Shown piece by piece: positions 54,817 to 63,334 of a DNA stretch of 64,000 nucleotides. The position numbers were made by a program, and so were the translations under genes. The notes beneath the pieces were generated by a model, which worked only from the letters and a program-made list of their open reading frames with translations, did not search any database and was not told the DNA's origin. Each line of letters starts with the position of its first letter. The stretch's first letter is position 1. Source of the DNA: Locusta migratoria (lineage: Eukaryota; Arthropoda; Insecta; Orthoptera; Acrididae); the NCBI GenBank assembly GCA_026315105.1, contig CM048751.1:334830649-334894648 (forward strand). Reading direction: 5' to 3'.

Positions 54817-55984
54817 TGACCACGTGATCCGGCTGTGCACCCGAATGTTACTGGACGTACAATAACCTACTACAAAAACGTAAGTTTTGGTGGTTATATC
54901 ACATAATGTACATAGCGGTGGCATAATTAACGTGGCTCGTCCAGAAAGTAAGTTCCGTTTGGTTATATAAAACGAACGGGTACAGATACAGAAAAAATAT
55001 TGATTGTACAAAAATATACAACTGTTAAACTACTTTTCTACATAGCTTCAGAAATTTTGTAGGCAATTGTCATAGCATGGCACAAGGTTTCGTGTGCCTT
55101 TTTCATAGATGTTGCCGCCTGTGTATTCAACCATGTGATAACATTTTCTTTCAGCTCGTCATCATCGTTGAAGTTTTGTCCACCAAGGACAGATTTTAGG
55201 TGTAAGAAGGGGATTACTGTCAAAAGATTTTATTTTTCACGATAATGCCTAACCTCACACACCGAATGTGACCAAACAATTCTTACGGAAATTTCAATGG
55301 GACCTGTTTGATCATCCTCCATGCAGCTCGGACCTCTCTCCTAGCGACTTTCATCTCTTCTTACACCTAAAATCTGTCCTTGGTGGTCAACACTTCAACG
55401 ATGATAAAGAGCTGTTACCACATGGTTGAATACACAGGCGGCAACCTTCTGTGAAGGATGCATGCAAAAACTTGTGGCACGCTATGACAAGTGCCTACAA
55501 AATTTCGGCAGTTATGTGGTAATGTAGTTTAAGGGTTTGTAGAATTTTGTGCAATAAAAATTTCTTCTGTATCTGTGTACAATTGAATCGGTCGGTGGGG
55601 GAAGGAACTAAGTCACTTTTTGGTGATTTTCACTTTTTTACATAAATGCAGTAAACAGACCAAGATACACCTTACTGTGATGAAAGGAACTATGTTTGGC
55701 TTCTTCCTGTGGGAATAACATGAGGTCGATTTTATACGCGCTGAGGAGAAAGGACTCAAGTCAGTTGCTTAGTTCCTTTCTCCGCCGCACGTCGCATCCC
55801 ATCAGTAGATTTTACTGTCAGCGAGCTTGTACTACACCAGCTACATGCTAGATGGCGTTGGTCTGCGGCATGCAGGTGTAGAAAGCACAACAAAACAGTA
55901 ACTTGGCGCCAACCTCGTCAGGTGTCACGATTATTGTTGAGTGTTGTGATTGAATACCGTCTTTCTAAATGTCAAAAGGTCATG

Positions 55985-56215
55985 TGTGGAAGAAATCCAT
56001 GCATAACAAAAATTCCGGAAAATGTAATAAATTTGATAGTACCCAATATCATATCTTTCCCATTCATAGACACTCACTATGCTGGGAAGGAAATGAAATA
56101 CCTAGATGCAAGCTTGGATCTGAAAACTTTGCTCTAAATGTTCCTTAAAAAATATCCAGTCGTAAATGTGAAATACGAGTTCTATAGGAGACATTTTCAT
56201 GAAAATTACGAAGTG
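55985..56215 (+). pseudogene. Transposase-like fragment of the CGGTCGG-ended element
   Basis: The frame reads NVINLIVPNIISFPFIDTHY, KEMKYLDASLDLKTL, a stop, then MFLKKYPVVNVKYEFYRRHF and HENYEV. It matches a pattern I recall from arthropod transposase-like proteins (H..SFP..ESHY, L......Y..F...YP, Y..F...FN). It is cut by an (AT)n run at 56219-56265. The family name is uncertain, and the catalytic part is absent or unrecognised. Confidence 0.45.

Positions 56216-56218
<3 letters not shown>

Positions 56219-56265
<47 letters not shown>
56219..56265 (+). repeat. (AT)n microsatellite
   Basis: About 23 AT units without interruption, inside the CGGTCGG-ended transposon. Confidence 0.92.
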
Positions 56266-56267
<2 letters not shown>

Positions 56268-56789
56268 AATATATTTTCGGAAACTAATGAAACACATTCA
56301 TGGAGAAGACACTCAGATTTTTTATGAAGTGATTTTGAAATTGCTAACTTCAAGTGGTAACTCACTGTGATATGAACTATTCCGATGTTTGAATTCCATT
56401 AAATAGCTGTTTTATGTTCAGCTGAAGATAATTTACCAAATAATTTGAGATTTAATCCAGAAATGTGTATCTCTGAATGTATTATACTCTCGAAAAGTAT
56501 TAATTCCTTCGTTGACTGGAGAAAGGAACTATATTACAAATTTCAAATTTTTTTTTATCATAAGATACTTTGTAGAATATATAAAAATTATTTTCATTCA
56601 CAGTATGTATGGTTAGAGTACAGCAAATGTCGAAAATTTCAATGCAATCTGTTAAATAGTTTAACAATAAATCAGTTTTTTGTCTCTCCTCAAAAGTACA
56701 AAAAAGTGACATAGTTCCTTTCTCCACCGACCGATTCAATTTCATTTTATTACCAAACGGAACTTACTTTCTGGACGTGCCTCGTATTT

Positions 56790-57238
56790 AAACGATGGGA
56801 CACGTAGTGTGTATGTCGCAGTGTGGTACGAAGAGCTCCCACAGTGGAACAGCCAGCGGTGTGGAGTTGACGGAGGCGATAAATGGGAGCCCTTCAGCCC
56901 ACTCGGCCCGGCGCGGCGCCTGCTGTGCTGGATACGGTTTCCCCGGAACTTTCGCCAGTCTGAAAGCCGGTGATTACGGCTGTGGCTCGGACCGCGCCGC
57001 TGCATAATGCAGCCGAGCAGAACGCGCCCTGATGAGCGACAAATTAGCGCCTCTGCTCGAGAGGTGTGTGTCTGATGGGGACGCGCCGGGCTGCGGAAAC
57101 TGAGCTGTGCAGCTTTCACATGGAGACTGAAGCCGAACGTGGAGAACAGCCGCAGAGGTGAGGAAGGAAACTGTGCTGTAGGTCAGTGAACAGCATAAAC
57201 CCAGTAACGAATTTATAGCTACACTAACTGTTCTTTAT
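56790..57238. other. GC-rich unique-looking segment
   Basis: 56850-57110 is GC-rich with CpG-dense motifs (CGGCCCGGCGCGGCGCC near 56906, GGGGACGCGCCGGGC near 57077). No transposon feature or coding domain was recognised. It may be host sequence caught between repeats. Confidence 0.3.
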
Positions 57239-57292
57239 TTTTTGTATAGGTTATGGGACCGTCTTATGCAACCGTTAAATTAGTCTACATTA

Positions 57293-57335
57293 GACCAGAC
57301 GCGTTTCGCTTTATTCTAAAGCATCTTCAGTGGTC
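57293..57335 (-). ncRNA. Hammerhead-ribozyme-like motif, left arm (best preserved)
   Basis: Read on the minus strand the 43 nt are GACCA (stem I), CTGAAGA box, T, GCTTTA-GAA-TAAAGC (6 bp stem II), GAAA, CGCGTC with a self-complementary ACGCGT stem III, then TGGTC closing a perfect 5 bp stem I. Compared with the canonical core, one extra U follows CUGAAGA. The palindromic stem III would favour a dimeric fold. Structure is inferred from pairing only. Confidence 0.5.
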
Positions 57336-57810
57336 AGCTGTACAAGAAATGGTTTGTATTACATTATTTGTTTGGTTTTTATTACCAAATTCGATCGGTA
57401 ACAGTTCTCACGCAAATGGATTGTTTTTATTCTGAATAAATTGGACTATTAATATTACTCACGAATTTTTTATGTGTTCGTCTTCATGTGTGATTTGTAG
57501 CACATTGCCACTTGCTATCACTGCTTATATTTACACTATTTACACTTTTTTACAGTAACAATTGTTACAATAGTTTTTTGAAAAATAGCCACTTCTGTGT
57601 CCTGGCAGGCTCTGTATGTCGTTTCTTTTGTTTGTTTTTGTCTGTGGGTGTGTTTTTTGCTTTCGAATTCTTTGTTTCGTGCTGTGAAGTGTGTTTTTGT
57701 TTCGTTTCTGTCAAAACAGGCGTCTGCTAGCAACTTTGTGTGTGATGTTCTGACTGTATTGTGTGTTAGTAAATATGATTTTAGTTCAACTAGCGACTTT
57801 CTGTGTGTGC

Positions 57811-57813
57811 GCC

Positions 57814-57850
<37 letters not shown>
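57811..57850 (+). repeat. (CA)n and (AT)n microsatellite at the palindrome centre
   Basis: About 29 bp of CA units (57812-57840) are followed by a few AT units. It lies exactly at the hairpin loop. Confidence 0.9.
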
Positions 57851-57851
<1 letters not shown>

Positions 57852-58317
57852 CACACAGAAAGTCGCAAGTTGAACTAAAATCATATTTACAAACACATAA
57901 TACAGTCAGAACATCACACACAAAGTTGCTAGCAGACGCCTGTTTTGCCAGAAACGAAACAAAAACATACCTCACAGCATGAACCAAAGAACTAGAAAGC
58001 AAAGAACACACACACAGACAATAAACAAACAAAACAAACGACATACAGAGCCTGCCAGGCCACAGAAATGGCTATTTTTCAAAAACTTTTGTAATAAGTG
58101 TTACTGTAAAAAAAAAAGTGTAAATATAAGCAGTGACAGCAAGTGGCAGTGTCCTACGAATCACAAATGAAGACGAAAACATAAAAAAATTGTGAGTATT
58201 ATTAATAGCCCAATTTTTCAGAATCAAAACAATCCAATTGCATGAGAACTGTTACCGATCGAATTATGTAAGAAAAACCAAACAAATAATGTAATACAAA
58301 CCATTTCTTCTACAGCT

Positions 58318-58360
58318 GACCACTGAAGATGCTTTAGAATAAAGCGAAACGCGTCTGCTC
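58318..58360 (+). ncRNA. Hammerhead-ribozyme-like motif, right arm
   Basis: GACCA, CTGAAGA, T, GCTTTAGAATAAAGC, GAAA, CGCGTC and TGCTC. It is identical to the left-arm motif except that the closing strand TGGTC has become TGCTC, which breaks stem I. All core bases are kept, so the left arm is the better candidate. Confidence 0.45.
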
Positions 58361-58526
58361 TAAAGTAGACTAATTTACAGTTGCATAAGACGGTCCCATA
58401 ACCTATACAAATTGTATAACTGCAACTGCGGAAAACGAGGCCAAAAAACGAAGAAATATATTATTTATTTATTTAATCGTATGGCTTACACGATCATCTT
58501 ACAGTCTTATTTGAATATTTTTTATA

Positions 58527-58653
58527 CAGGGTGGTACACTGATATTGACCGGGCCAAATATCTCACGAAATAAGCATCAACCGAAAAAACTACAACGAAC
58601 AAATTTTTTTCTAGCTTGAAGAAGGATGGTTGGCCCGCTAGCTGGCGCTGCCA
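58527..58653 (+). mobile_element. CAGGGTGG-ended transposon, 5' terminal fragment
   Basis: CAGGGTGGTACACTGATATT with GACCGGGCCAAATATCTCAC and TGGTTGGCCCGCTAGCTGGC is the terminal region of a DNA transposon family that I recall from insects. It ends where the CR1 copy 4 tail begins. The same terminus recurs at 59946. Confidence 0.65.
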
Positions 58654-59940
58654 TCTACATCTACATATGATACATGGGATACTCTGCATATCACATTTAA
58701 GCGCCTGGCAGAGGGTTCATCGAACCACCATTATACTATTTACCTCCCATTCCATTCTCGAATAGCTCGCGGGAAGAGAGAACACCTGATCTCTCCGTTC
58801 GAGCTCTGATTTCTCGTATTTTAATCTGATGATCATTTCTACCTATGTAAGTGGGAGCCAACATTATATTTTCGCATTCTGAGGAGAGTGTTTGCGATTT
58901 GAGTTTCGTACGTAGCCCACGCCGCAGCGATAAGCGTCGTTGTTGTAATGATTCCCACCCCAGATCCTGTATCATTTCCGTAACGCTGTCTCCCCTGTAA
59001 CGTGACAATACAAAACGAGCTGCTCTTCTTTGGAGACTTTCGATGTCCTCCGTCAAACCCACCTGATAAGGATCCCACACTGGGCAGCAATACTCCAAAT
59101 GTGGACGGACAAGCGTAGTGTATGCAGTTTCTTTTGTAGTTCTGTTGCATGTTTTAGGGGTTCTGCCAATAAAACGCAATCTCTGGTTCGCCTTTCCCAC
59201 GATATTATCTACGTGTTCTTTCCAATTTAAGTCTGAAGTAATAGTAATTCCTAGGTATTTTGTGGAGTTTACGGCCTTCGCTTTTGATTGATTTATCTTG
59301 TAAACAAAGTCTGTTCGTACTCATGTAAACGACTTGACACTTAGAGTTAATTGCCAATTATTACACCATAGTGATATCTTATTTGGATCGTTCTACAGTT
59401 GGTTTTGATCTTCAGATGATTTTACTAGACGGTAAATGACGGCGTCATCTGCAAACAACCTAAGAGAGCTACTTAGATTTTCTCCCGAATCGTTTATGTA
59501 AATAAGGAACAGCAGAGGACCAATAACACTACCCAGTGAAACTCCCAATATCACCTCTGTTTTAGTCGATGCCTTTCCATCGATAACTACGAACTGTGTA
59601 CTCTCTGATAGGAAATCCCCTATCCAATCGCAAATCCGTGGCGATTTACCATAAGCACGTAATTTGATTAAAAGCCGTTTCTGAGGTACGGTGTCAAAAA
59701 CCTTCTGGAAATCAAGAAATACGGAATATATTTGCGAACATATGTCGATAGCGCCTACCACTTCGTGTAAATAAAGAGATAGTTGTGTTTCGCATGAACC
59801 ATAATTTCTAAATCCGTGTTGACCTTTGGTCAATAGATCATTCTGTCCGAGATAATTCATAATATTTGAATACAGGATAAGTTCCAAAACCCTGCAGCAA
59901 ATTGACGTCAATGAAATAGGCCTGTAGTTTAGTTGGTTAT
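58654..59940 (-). pseudogene. CR1-like LINE copy 4, minus strand
   Basis: The tail of GATGTA type is at 58654-58670. Minus-strand frames give the C-terminal domain (GKANQRLRFIGRTPKTCNRT to RAARFVLSRYRGDSVTEM, 59200-58739) and the reverse transcriptase (NDLLTKGQHGFRNYGSCETQ, FLDFQKVFDTVPQ, ILGVSLGSVIGPLLF, FADDAVIY; 59911-59396). FADD is intact, but GVPQGS has become GVSLGS. It is 5' truncated near 59940, just before a second CAGGGTGG terminus. Confidence 0.85.
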
Positions 59941-59979
59941 TCCTTCAGGGTGGTACACTGATAGTGACCCGGCCAAATA

Positions 59980-60685
59980 CGGGCTCGTCCACAAAGTAAG
60001 TTCCGTTTCTATTTCTATCCGCGGCAGCGCTTCGATCGCAGTTCCGAGCATGCGCGGCAGATACTCCGACTCAAGGGGAAGACATGTACGCCATTTTCAG
60101 ATGGCTGCTGTCGACGTGTGCTTTGTAGTGCTTCTTTATAACGTCAGGTGTAATTGAAAATGCCGCCGCGTGTGTAATCAGATACGCGATTCGTTTTCTA
60201 CATGCATGGAAAATTAAACCAAAGGAAATTCATCGACAAATCTGCGAGGTTTACGGACAAAATGCTATGAGTGAGTCAATAGTTAGAAGATGGGTCAGAC
60301 TGTACAATGAAGGACATGATCAAGTGCACGATGAAGAACGATGTGGACGCCCGTCTGTGGTTACTGACGAATTGGTTCACACGATTGAAGAGAAGATTAA
60401 GCACAACTAGCGACTTTCATCTCTTCTTACACATAATATCTGTCCTTCAACATTTCAACGATGTAGATGGCCTGAAAGGAAATTGTTGAATACACAGGCG
60501 GCAACCTTCATTGAAGAAGGCATACTAAAACGTAAGCCAAGCTATGACAAATTCCTAAAAAAATTAGGAAGCTGTTTAGAAAAGTAGTTTAATAGTTGCA
60601 GACTTTCTAAAATAAATATTTTTTCTCTATCTGTACACCTTTGTTTGATATAATCAAACGGAATTTACTTTGTGGACATACCTCG
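59980..60685 (+). mobile_element. mariner element, internally deleted, with TA target duplication
   Basis: The left end CGGGCTCGTCCACAAAGTAA and the right end TTACTTTGTGGACATACCTC-G are inverted repeats. TA flanks both sides (59978-59979, 60686-60687). Inside, the N-terminal part (MPPRV-like, then SESIVRRWVRLYNEGHDQVH and RCGRPSVVTDELVHTIEEK) is joined near 60410 to the C-terminal end (WPERKLLNTQAATFIEEGIL to LGSCLEK-stop). About half the normal 1.3 kb is missing, including the catalytic core. Confidence 0.88.
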
Positions 60686-60853
60686 TATCTCACGAAATAA
60701 GCTTCAAACGAAAAAACTACAACGAACAAATTTTTTCTAGATTGAAGGGGGAAAACAGACGACGTTAGGGTTGGCCCGCTAGATGGCACTGCCATAGGTC
60801 AAACGGATATCAACAGCATATTTTAAAATAGGTACCCCCATTTTTATTACATA

Positions 60854-62045
60854 CTAGTCGTCCCGGCAGTGCTTCACAATTGGTAATATGTATGTACTCT
60901 TGCTTTGATCGTCAAATGTGCAAAATTTTATCACAAACGTACGAATGATATTGATTTCCCAAAGAAAAGAGTTCTTTCATTTTTCCATTAATTTTCCTAT
61001 TTTGTGGACAACTTTTCCACACTTTTAGTTCACTCAAACCTTCCTCTCGCTTTGAACGTCGAATGTGCAAAATTTTATCGTAATCAGATAAATCATTTAG
61101 ATACTTCATAGAAAAATATCTTTGTTTTTTTCTGAATTTTACAATTTTCCAGAAATTTTTGTTTTTTTATGAATTTTACAATTTTCCAGAATTTTTTTTC
61201 CAAATTTTTATTTCATTAGAACATTACTCTTGCTTTGAACGTGATATATGCCAAATTTTATCGCAATCAGACGAATGATATTGATACCCAATTTAAAAAA
61301 TACTTTTCAGTTTCTCTCGAATTTCCGGGTAACTTTCCCAAATTTTTAGTTCGTAAGAACGTTCATTTTTGTTGAACGTCAATGATGAAAATTTTATCGC
61401 AATCGAATGAACGGTTTTCAACTTATAATGTTAAGTACATTTAGAAACATATTGAAACAGGAAATTGGTTCGAATTTTGCGACATCCTTATTAACTGACC
61501 CTCTCTTTTTTTTTTTTTTTATTCAAACCTTTTCCAAGACCGTAATGAACAAAACAAAAAGAAATTTCCCTCGCTGTAGTGCGAATAGTCAGTTACAGTG
61601 CTTTATTCAATCAAATACACATTGAAAACGCACTTTTAATTTTTCTCAAATTTTCCTATTTTCCGGTAGATTTTTCAAGAAAAATTATTTTTTACAAATC
61701 TTTTCCTGTCAATCTGTACTCAAGTGATGCTCCTACAACCATGTAGCAATTGATTTTTATTCATAGAAAAAAAACCGCTTTCGGTTTTTCCTACTCTCCA
61801 GGTGACTTTTCCAAATTTTAGTTTGATGCGAACCCTCCTCTTGCTTTCAATATGAAATGTACAAAATTTTATCGTTATCGGACGAACGGTATTGATAGCT
61901 CACTGGAAAGAGCTGTTTCAGTTTTTCCCAACTTTCCTCTTTTCCGCACAACATGTCCATATTGTATCACCGTTTAAACCTTGCCTGAACATGCAAATCG
62001 GTTCATTCGTTCTCGAGTTTACGCGAGACTAACGAACAGCAATTC

Positions 62046-62102
<57 letters not shown>
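60854..62102 (-). mobile_element. Helitron (family C), minus strand, with exact A/T insertion site
   Basis: Read on the minus strand it starts TCTATATATATATA at 62102 and ends CTGCCGGGACGACTAG at 60854. The host sequence TTATTACATA is followed by TTCGTCTAGTACG after removal, so insertion was between A and T without duplication, as Helitrons do. Inside, five or so diverged blocks of TGCAAAATTTTATCG-type sequence repeat at 100-200 bp spacing. There is no helicase coding, so it is non-autonomous. A T run lies at 61506-61520. Confidence 0.88.
62042..62100 (+). repeat. (TA)n microsatellite at the Helitron 5' end
   Basis: About 24 TA units form the expanded start of Helitron family C. Confidence 0.9.
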
Positions 62103-62139
62103 TTCGTCTAGTACGTAAATAAATATGAATCGCACTAGG

Positions 62140-62440
62140 TAGTGGCATCAGTCAGACAAGTGTCCTACGCATTCTCCATCGACATAGTTTCCATCCCTAT
62201 CACATCTCTCTCCATCAAGAGCTGCATAGAAACGGTTTTGAGAATCGTGTTAGGTTCTGTAGATGGGCTTTACGACAGGATACTCCAAATGTATCATGTA
62301 TCCTGTTTAGTGATGAAGACACATTTACGAATCATGGCCAGATAAACCGTAGAAACATGCACTATTGGTCAACTGACAATCCCTCTTAGCTTCGACAGGT
62401 GCACCGTTCATTCTTGTACGATGTATGCTGCAAGATATCC
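62140..62440 (+). pseudogene. Transposase fragment of CAGGGTGG-type element
   Basis: The plus strand reads TSVLRILHRHSFHPYHISLH, ENRVRFCRWALRQD, then FSDEDTFTNHGQINRRNMHY with the first catalytic Asp, and WSTDNPS followed by a stop. The frame after it decays. The pattern (HPYH...Q.L, F.DE..F...G..N..N.H.W) is that of IS630/Tc1/mariner-related insect transposases. N- and C-terminal portions are missing. Confidence 0.65.
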
Positions 62441-62804
62441 CAATAGACGTCACCCATCTCGGCAATTATTCATCAACCTCTTCAGCCAGTTATGTGAAAG
62501 TGGTAGTGTAACACCGGGACAGCATAACAGAAGGAAACAAGTGACGACAGAAGAGGGGTAAATTGATATTCTTGCTGCTGTTGCAGTTGATTCCGCATTA
62601 CAGGAGACAAGGAGCTGTGAATTGATTACCTCTATTGGCATCTGTGATCACAATATTCAGTCACTTGGCAACCGGTTTCAGTCACTTATGAAAATCGTCG
62701 GTTTTGCAGCAGAAAATGAACAAAAACACATGTACCAGTGGGGAGTCTACGTTTGAAATCACTGGAAATATACTGAAGATGGGTACAGCCATTTTCTTCT
62801 TTTG

Positions 62805-63110
62805 GTCTTCAGTACGGTGGCTGATTTGATGCAGCTCTCCACCCTACTCTAACCAGAACAAGCCTCTTTATCTCATCATAAGAACGGCAACCCACATCCA
62901 TATGAACCTCCTTCTACATCCGTCTCTCGGTCTCCCTCTGCGAGTTTTACTCCACACACATCCCTCCAAGTCTAAATTCACGATTCCTTGATGTCTAAGA
63001 ATGTGTCCTACCAACTATCCCCTTCTCTTAGTGAAGGTATGCCAGATATTCGTCTCCTGCCCTACTTTATTCAGTGCCTCCTCATTGGCTACGAGATCTC
63101 TTCCGCCAGC
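62805..63110 (-). pseudogene. LINE 3' end fragment related to LINE A family, minus strand
   Basis: The region has GATGCAGCTCTCCACCCTAC, CATAAGAACGGCAACCCACA and CCTCCTTCTACATCCGTCTC. It aligns with the plus-strand view of the LINE A 3' end at 46970-47240. Read on minus it carries the decayed EYRRxxQ.DVGC and ELHQISHRT-type end. A short 3' fragment only. Confidence 0.65.
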
Positions 63111-63114
63111 GTCC

Positions 63115-63334
63115 AGCAACGCTTGCAAGCTGGCTACACGCAACGAGCAAAACACCACAGATGAGCGGAACTGCAGGCCTCATTACGACAGGCGCCGAGG
63201 CCGCCAGTAAACCTAGAAGTAAATATTGCCGGGTCACCACGACAACAATAACAACTGTCCACTAATTCTAGATCTTTGTTTTCCAAATTTCGCCAGTTAA
63301 GAAGGAAGTTTCGAGCACGTCTGAGACGGCTATG
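63115..63334. other. Unassigned DNA
   Basis: Moderately GC-rich. The short open frames have no recognisable motif. Confidence 0.4.

Larger units (their letters stand above)
52686..54852. mobile_element. Inverted-repeat-bounded element with hammerhead-like ends
   Basis: About 130 bp at 52686-52815 is the reverse complement of 54722-54852, sharing GTAACTACCGGGTGTACAGC, CCACGGGATCTGG-like, CGAAATATCGTGTCAGAATG, and GAAGAGCCCAGG. The outer edges read AGTAACTACC and GGTTACT-type. A CR1 LINE (53399-54722) and a foldback (54028-54644) are inside. The arms resemble Penelope-like terminal repeats. Whether 52815-53399 belongs to the same element is not established. Confidence 0.55.
55585..56737 (+). 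mobile_element. DNA transposon with CGGTCGGTGG termini and AATT duplication (Sola-like?)
   Basis: The left end GAATCGGTCGGTGGGGGAAG and the right end CTTTCTCCACCGACCGATTC are inverted repeats of about 35 bp, flanked by AATT at 55581-55584 and 56738-56741. Because AATT is its own reverse complement, it could also belong to the termini. The motif GGAGAAAGGAACTA recurs inside (near 55679, 55763 on minus, 56517). A partial transposase-like frame lies at 55985-56215. The 4 bp duplication and the protein pattern suggest Sola-type elements, from memory only. Confidence 0.6.
54931..56784. mobile_element. Palindromic mariner: two inverted 3' halves, interrupted by another transposon
   Basis: The left end CGTGGCTCGTCCAGAAAGTA and the right end TACTTTCTGGACGTGCCTCG (followed by TA) are inverted. 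The minus-strand piece 55223-54931 has the mariner C-terminal coding end (DDDELKENVITWLNTQAATS, then the stop). The plus-strand piece 55225-55580 has the same region (HDNA-like at 55235, FDHPPCSSDLSPSDFHLF, then KNLWHAMTSA-like). Both halves therefore run from centre to outside, and no N-terminal half exists. A separate element interrupts the right half at 55585-56737. Confidence 0.8.
57242..58411. repeat. 1.17 kb palindrome, arms of about 560 bp
   Basis: 57242-57810 is the reverse complement of about 57852-58411 with moderate divergence. Matches include TGGGACCGTCTTATGCAACC, the hammerhead-like region, AATTCGATCGGTAACAGTTC, GCTAGCAACTTTGTGTGTGA and TATGATTTTAGTTCAACT. The centre holds a (CA)n run and a short (AT)n run. 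No protein is encoded. It could be a foldback transposon or an inverted duplication of a Penelope-like or retrozyme-like terminal repeat. Confidence 0.88.
59946..62700 (+). mobile_element. CAGGGTGG-ended transposon with mariner and Helitron nested inside
   Basis: The terminus starts at 59946 (CAGGGTGGTACACTGATAGT). The element continues at 60686-60853 after a mariner, and at 62103 after a Helitron. In each case removing the insertion restores sequence like the 58527 copy or the remembered family. The transposase part follows at 62140-62440. The right boundary is not visible and the sequence fades near 62700. Confidence 0.65.

Noticed and set aside
57512..57878. Small cysteine- and phenylalanine-rich protein
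   Set aside because: The frame is created by low-complexity T/G-rich arms of the palindrome, and the mirrored arm gives a similar frame on the other strand.
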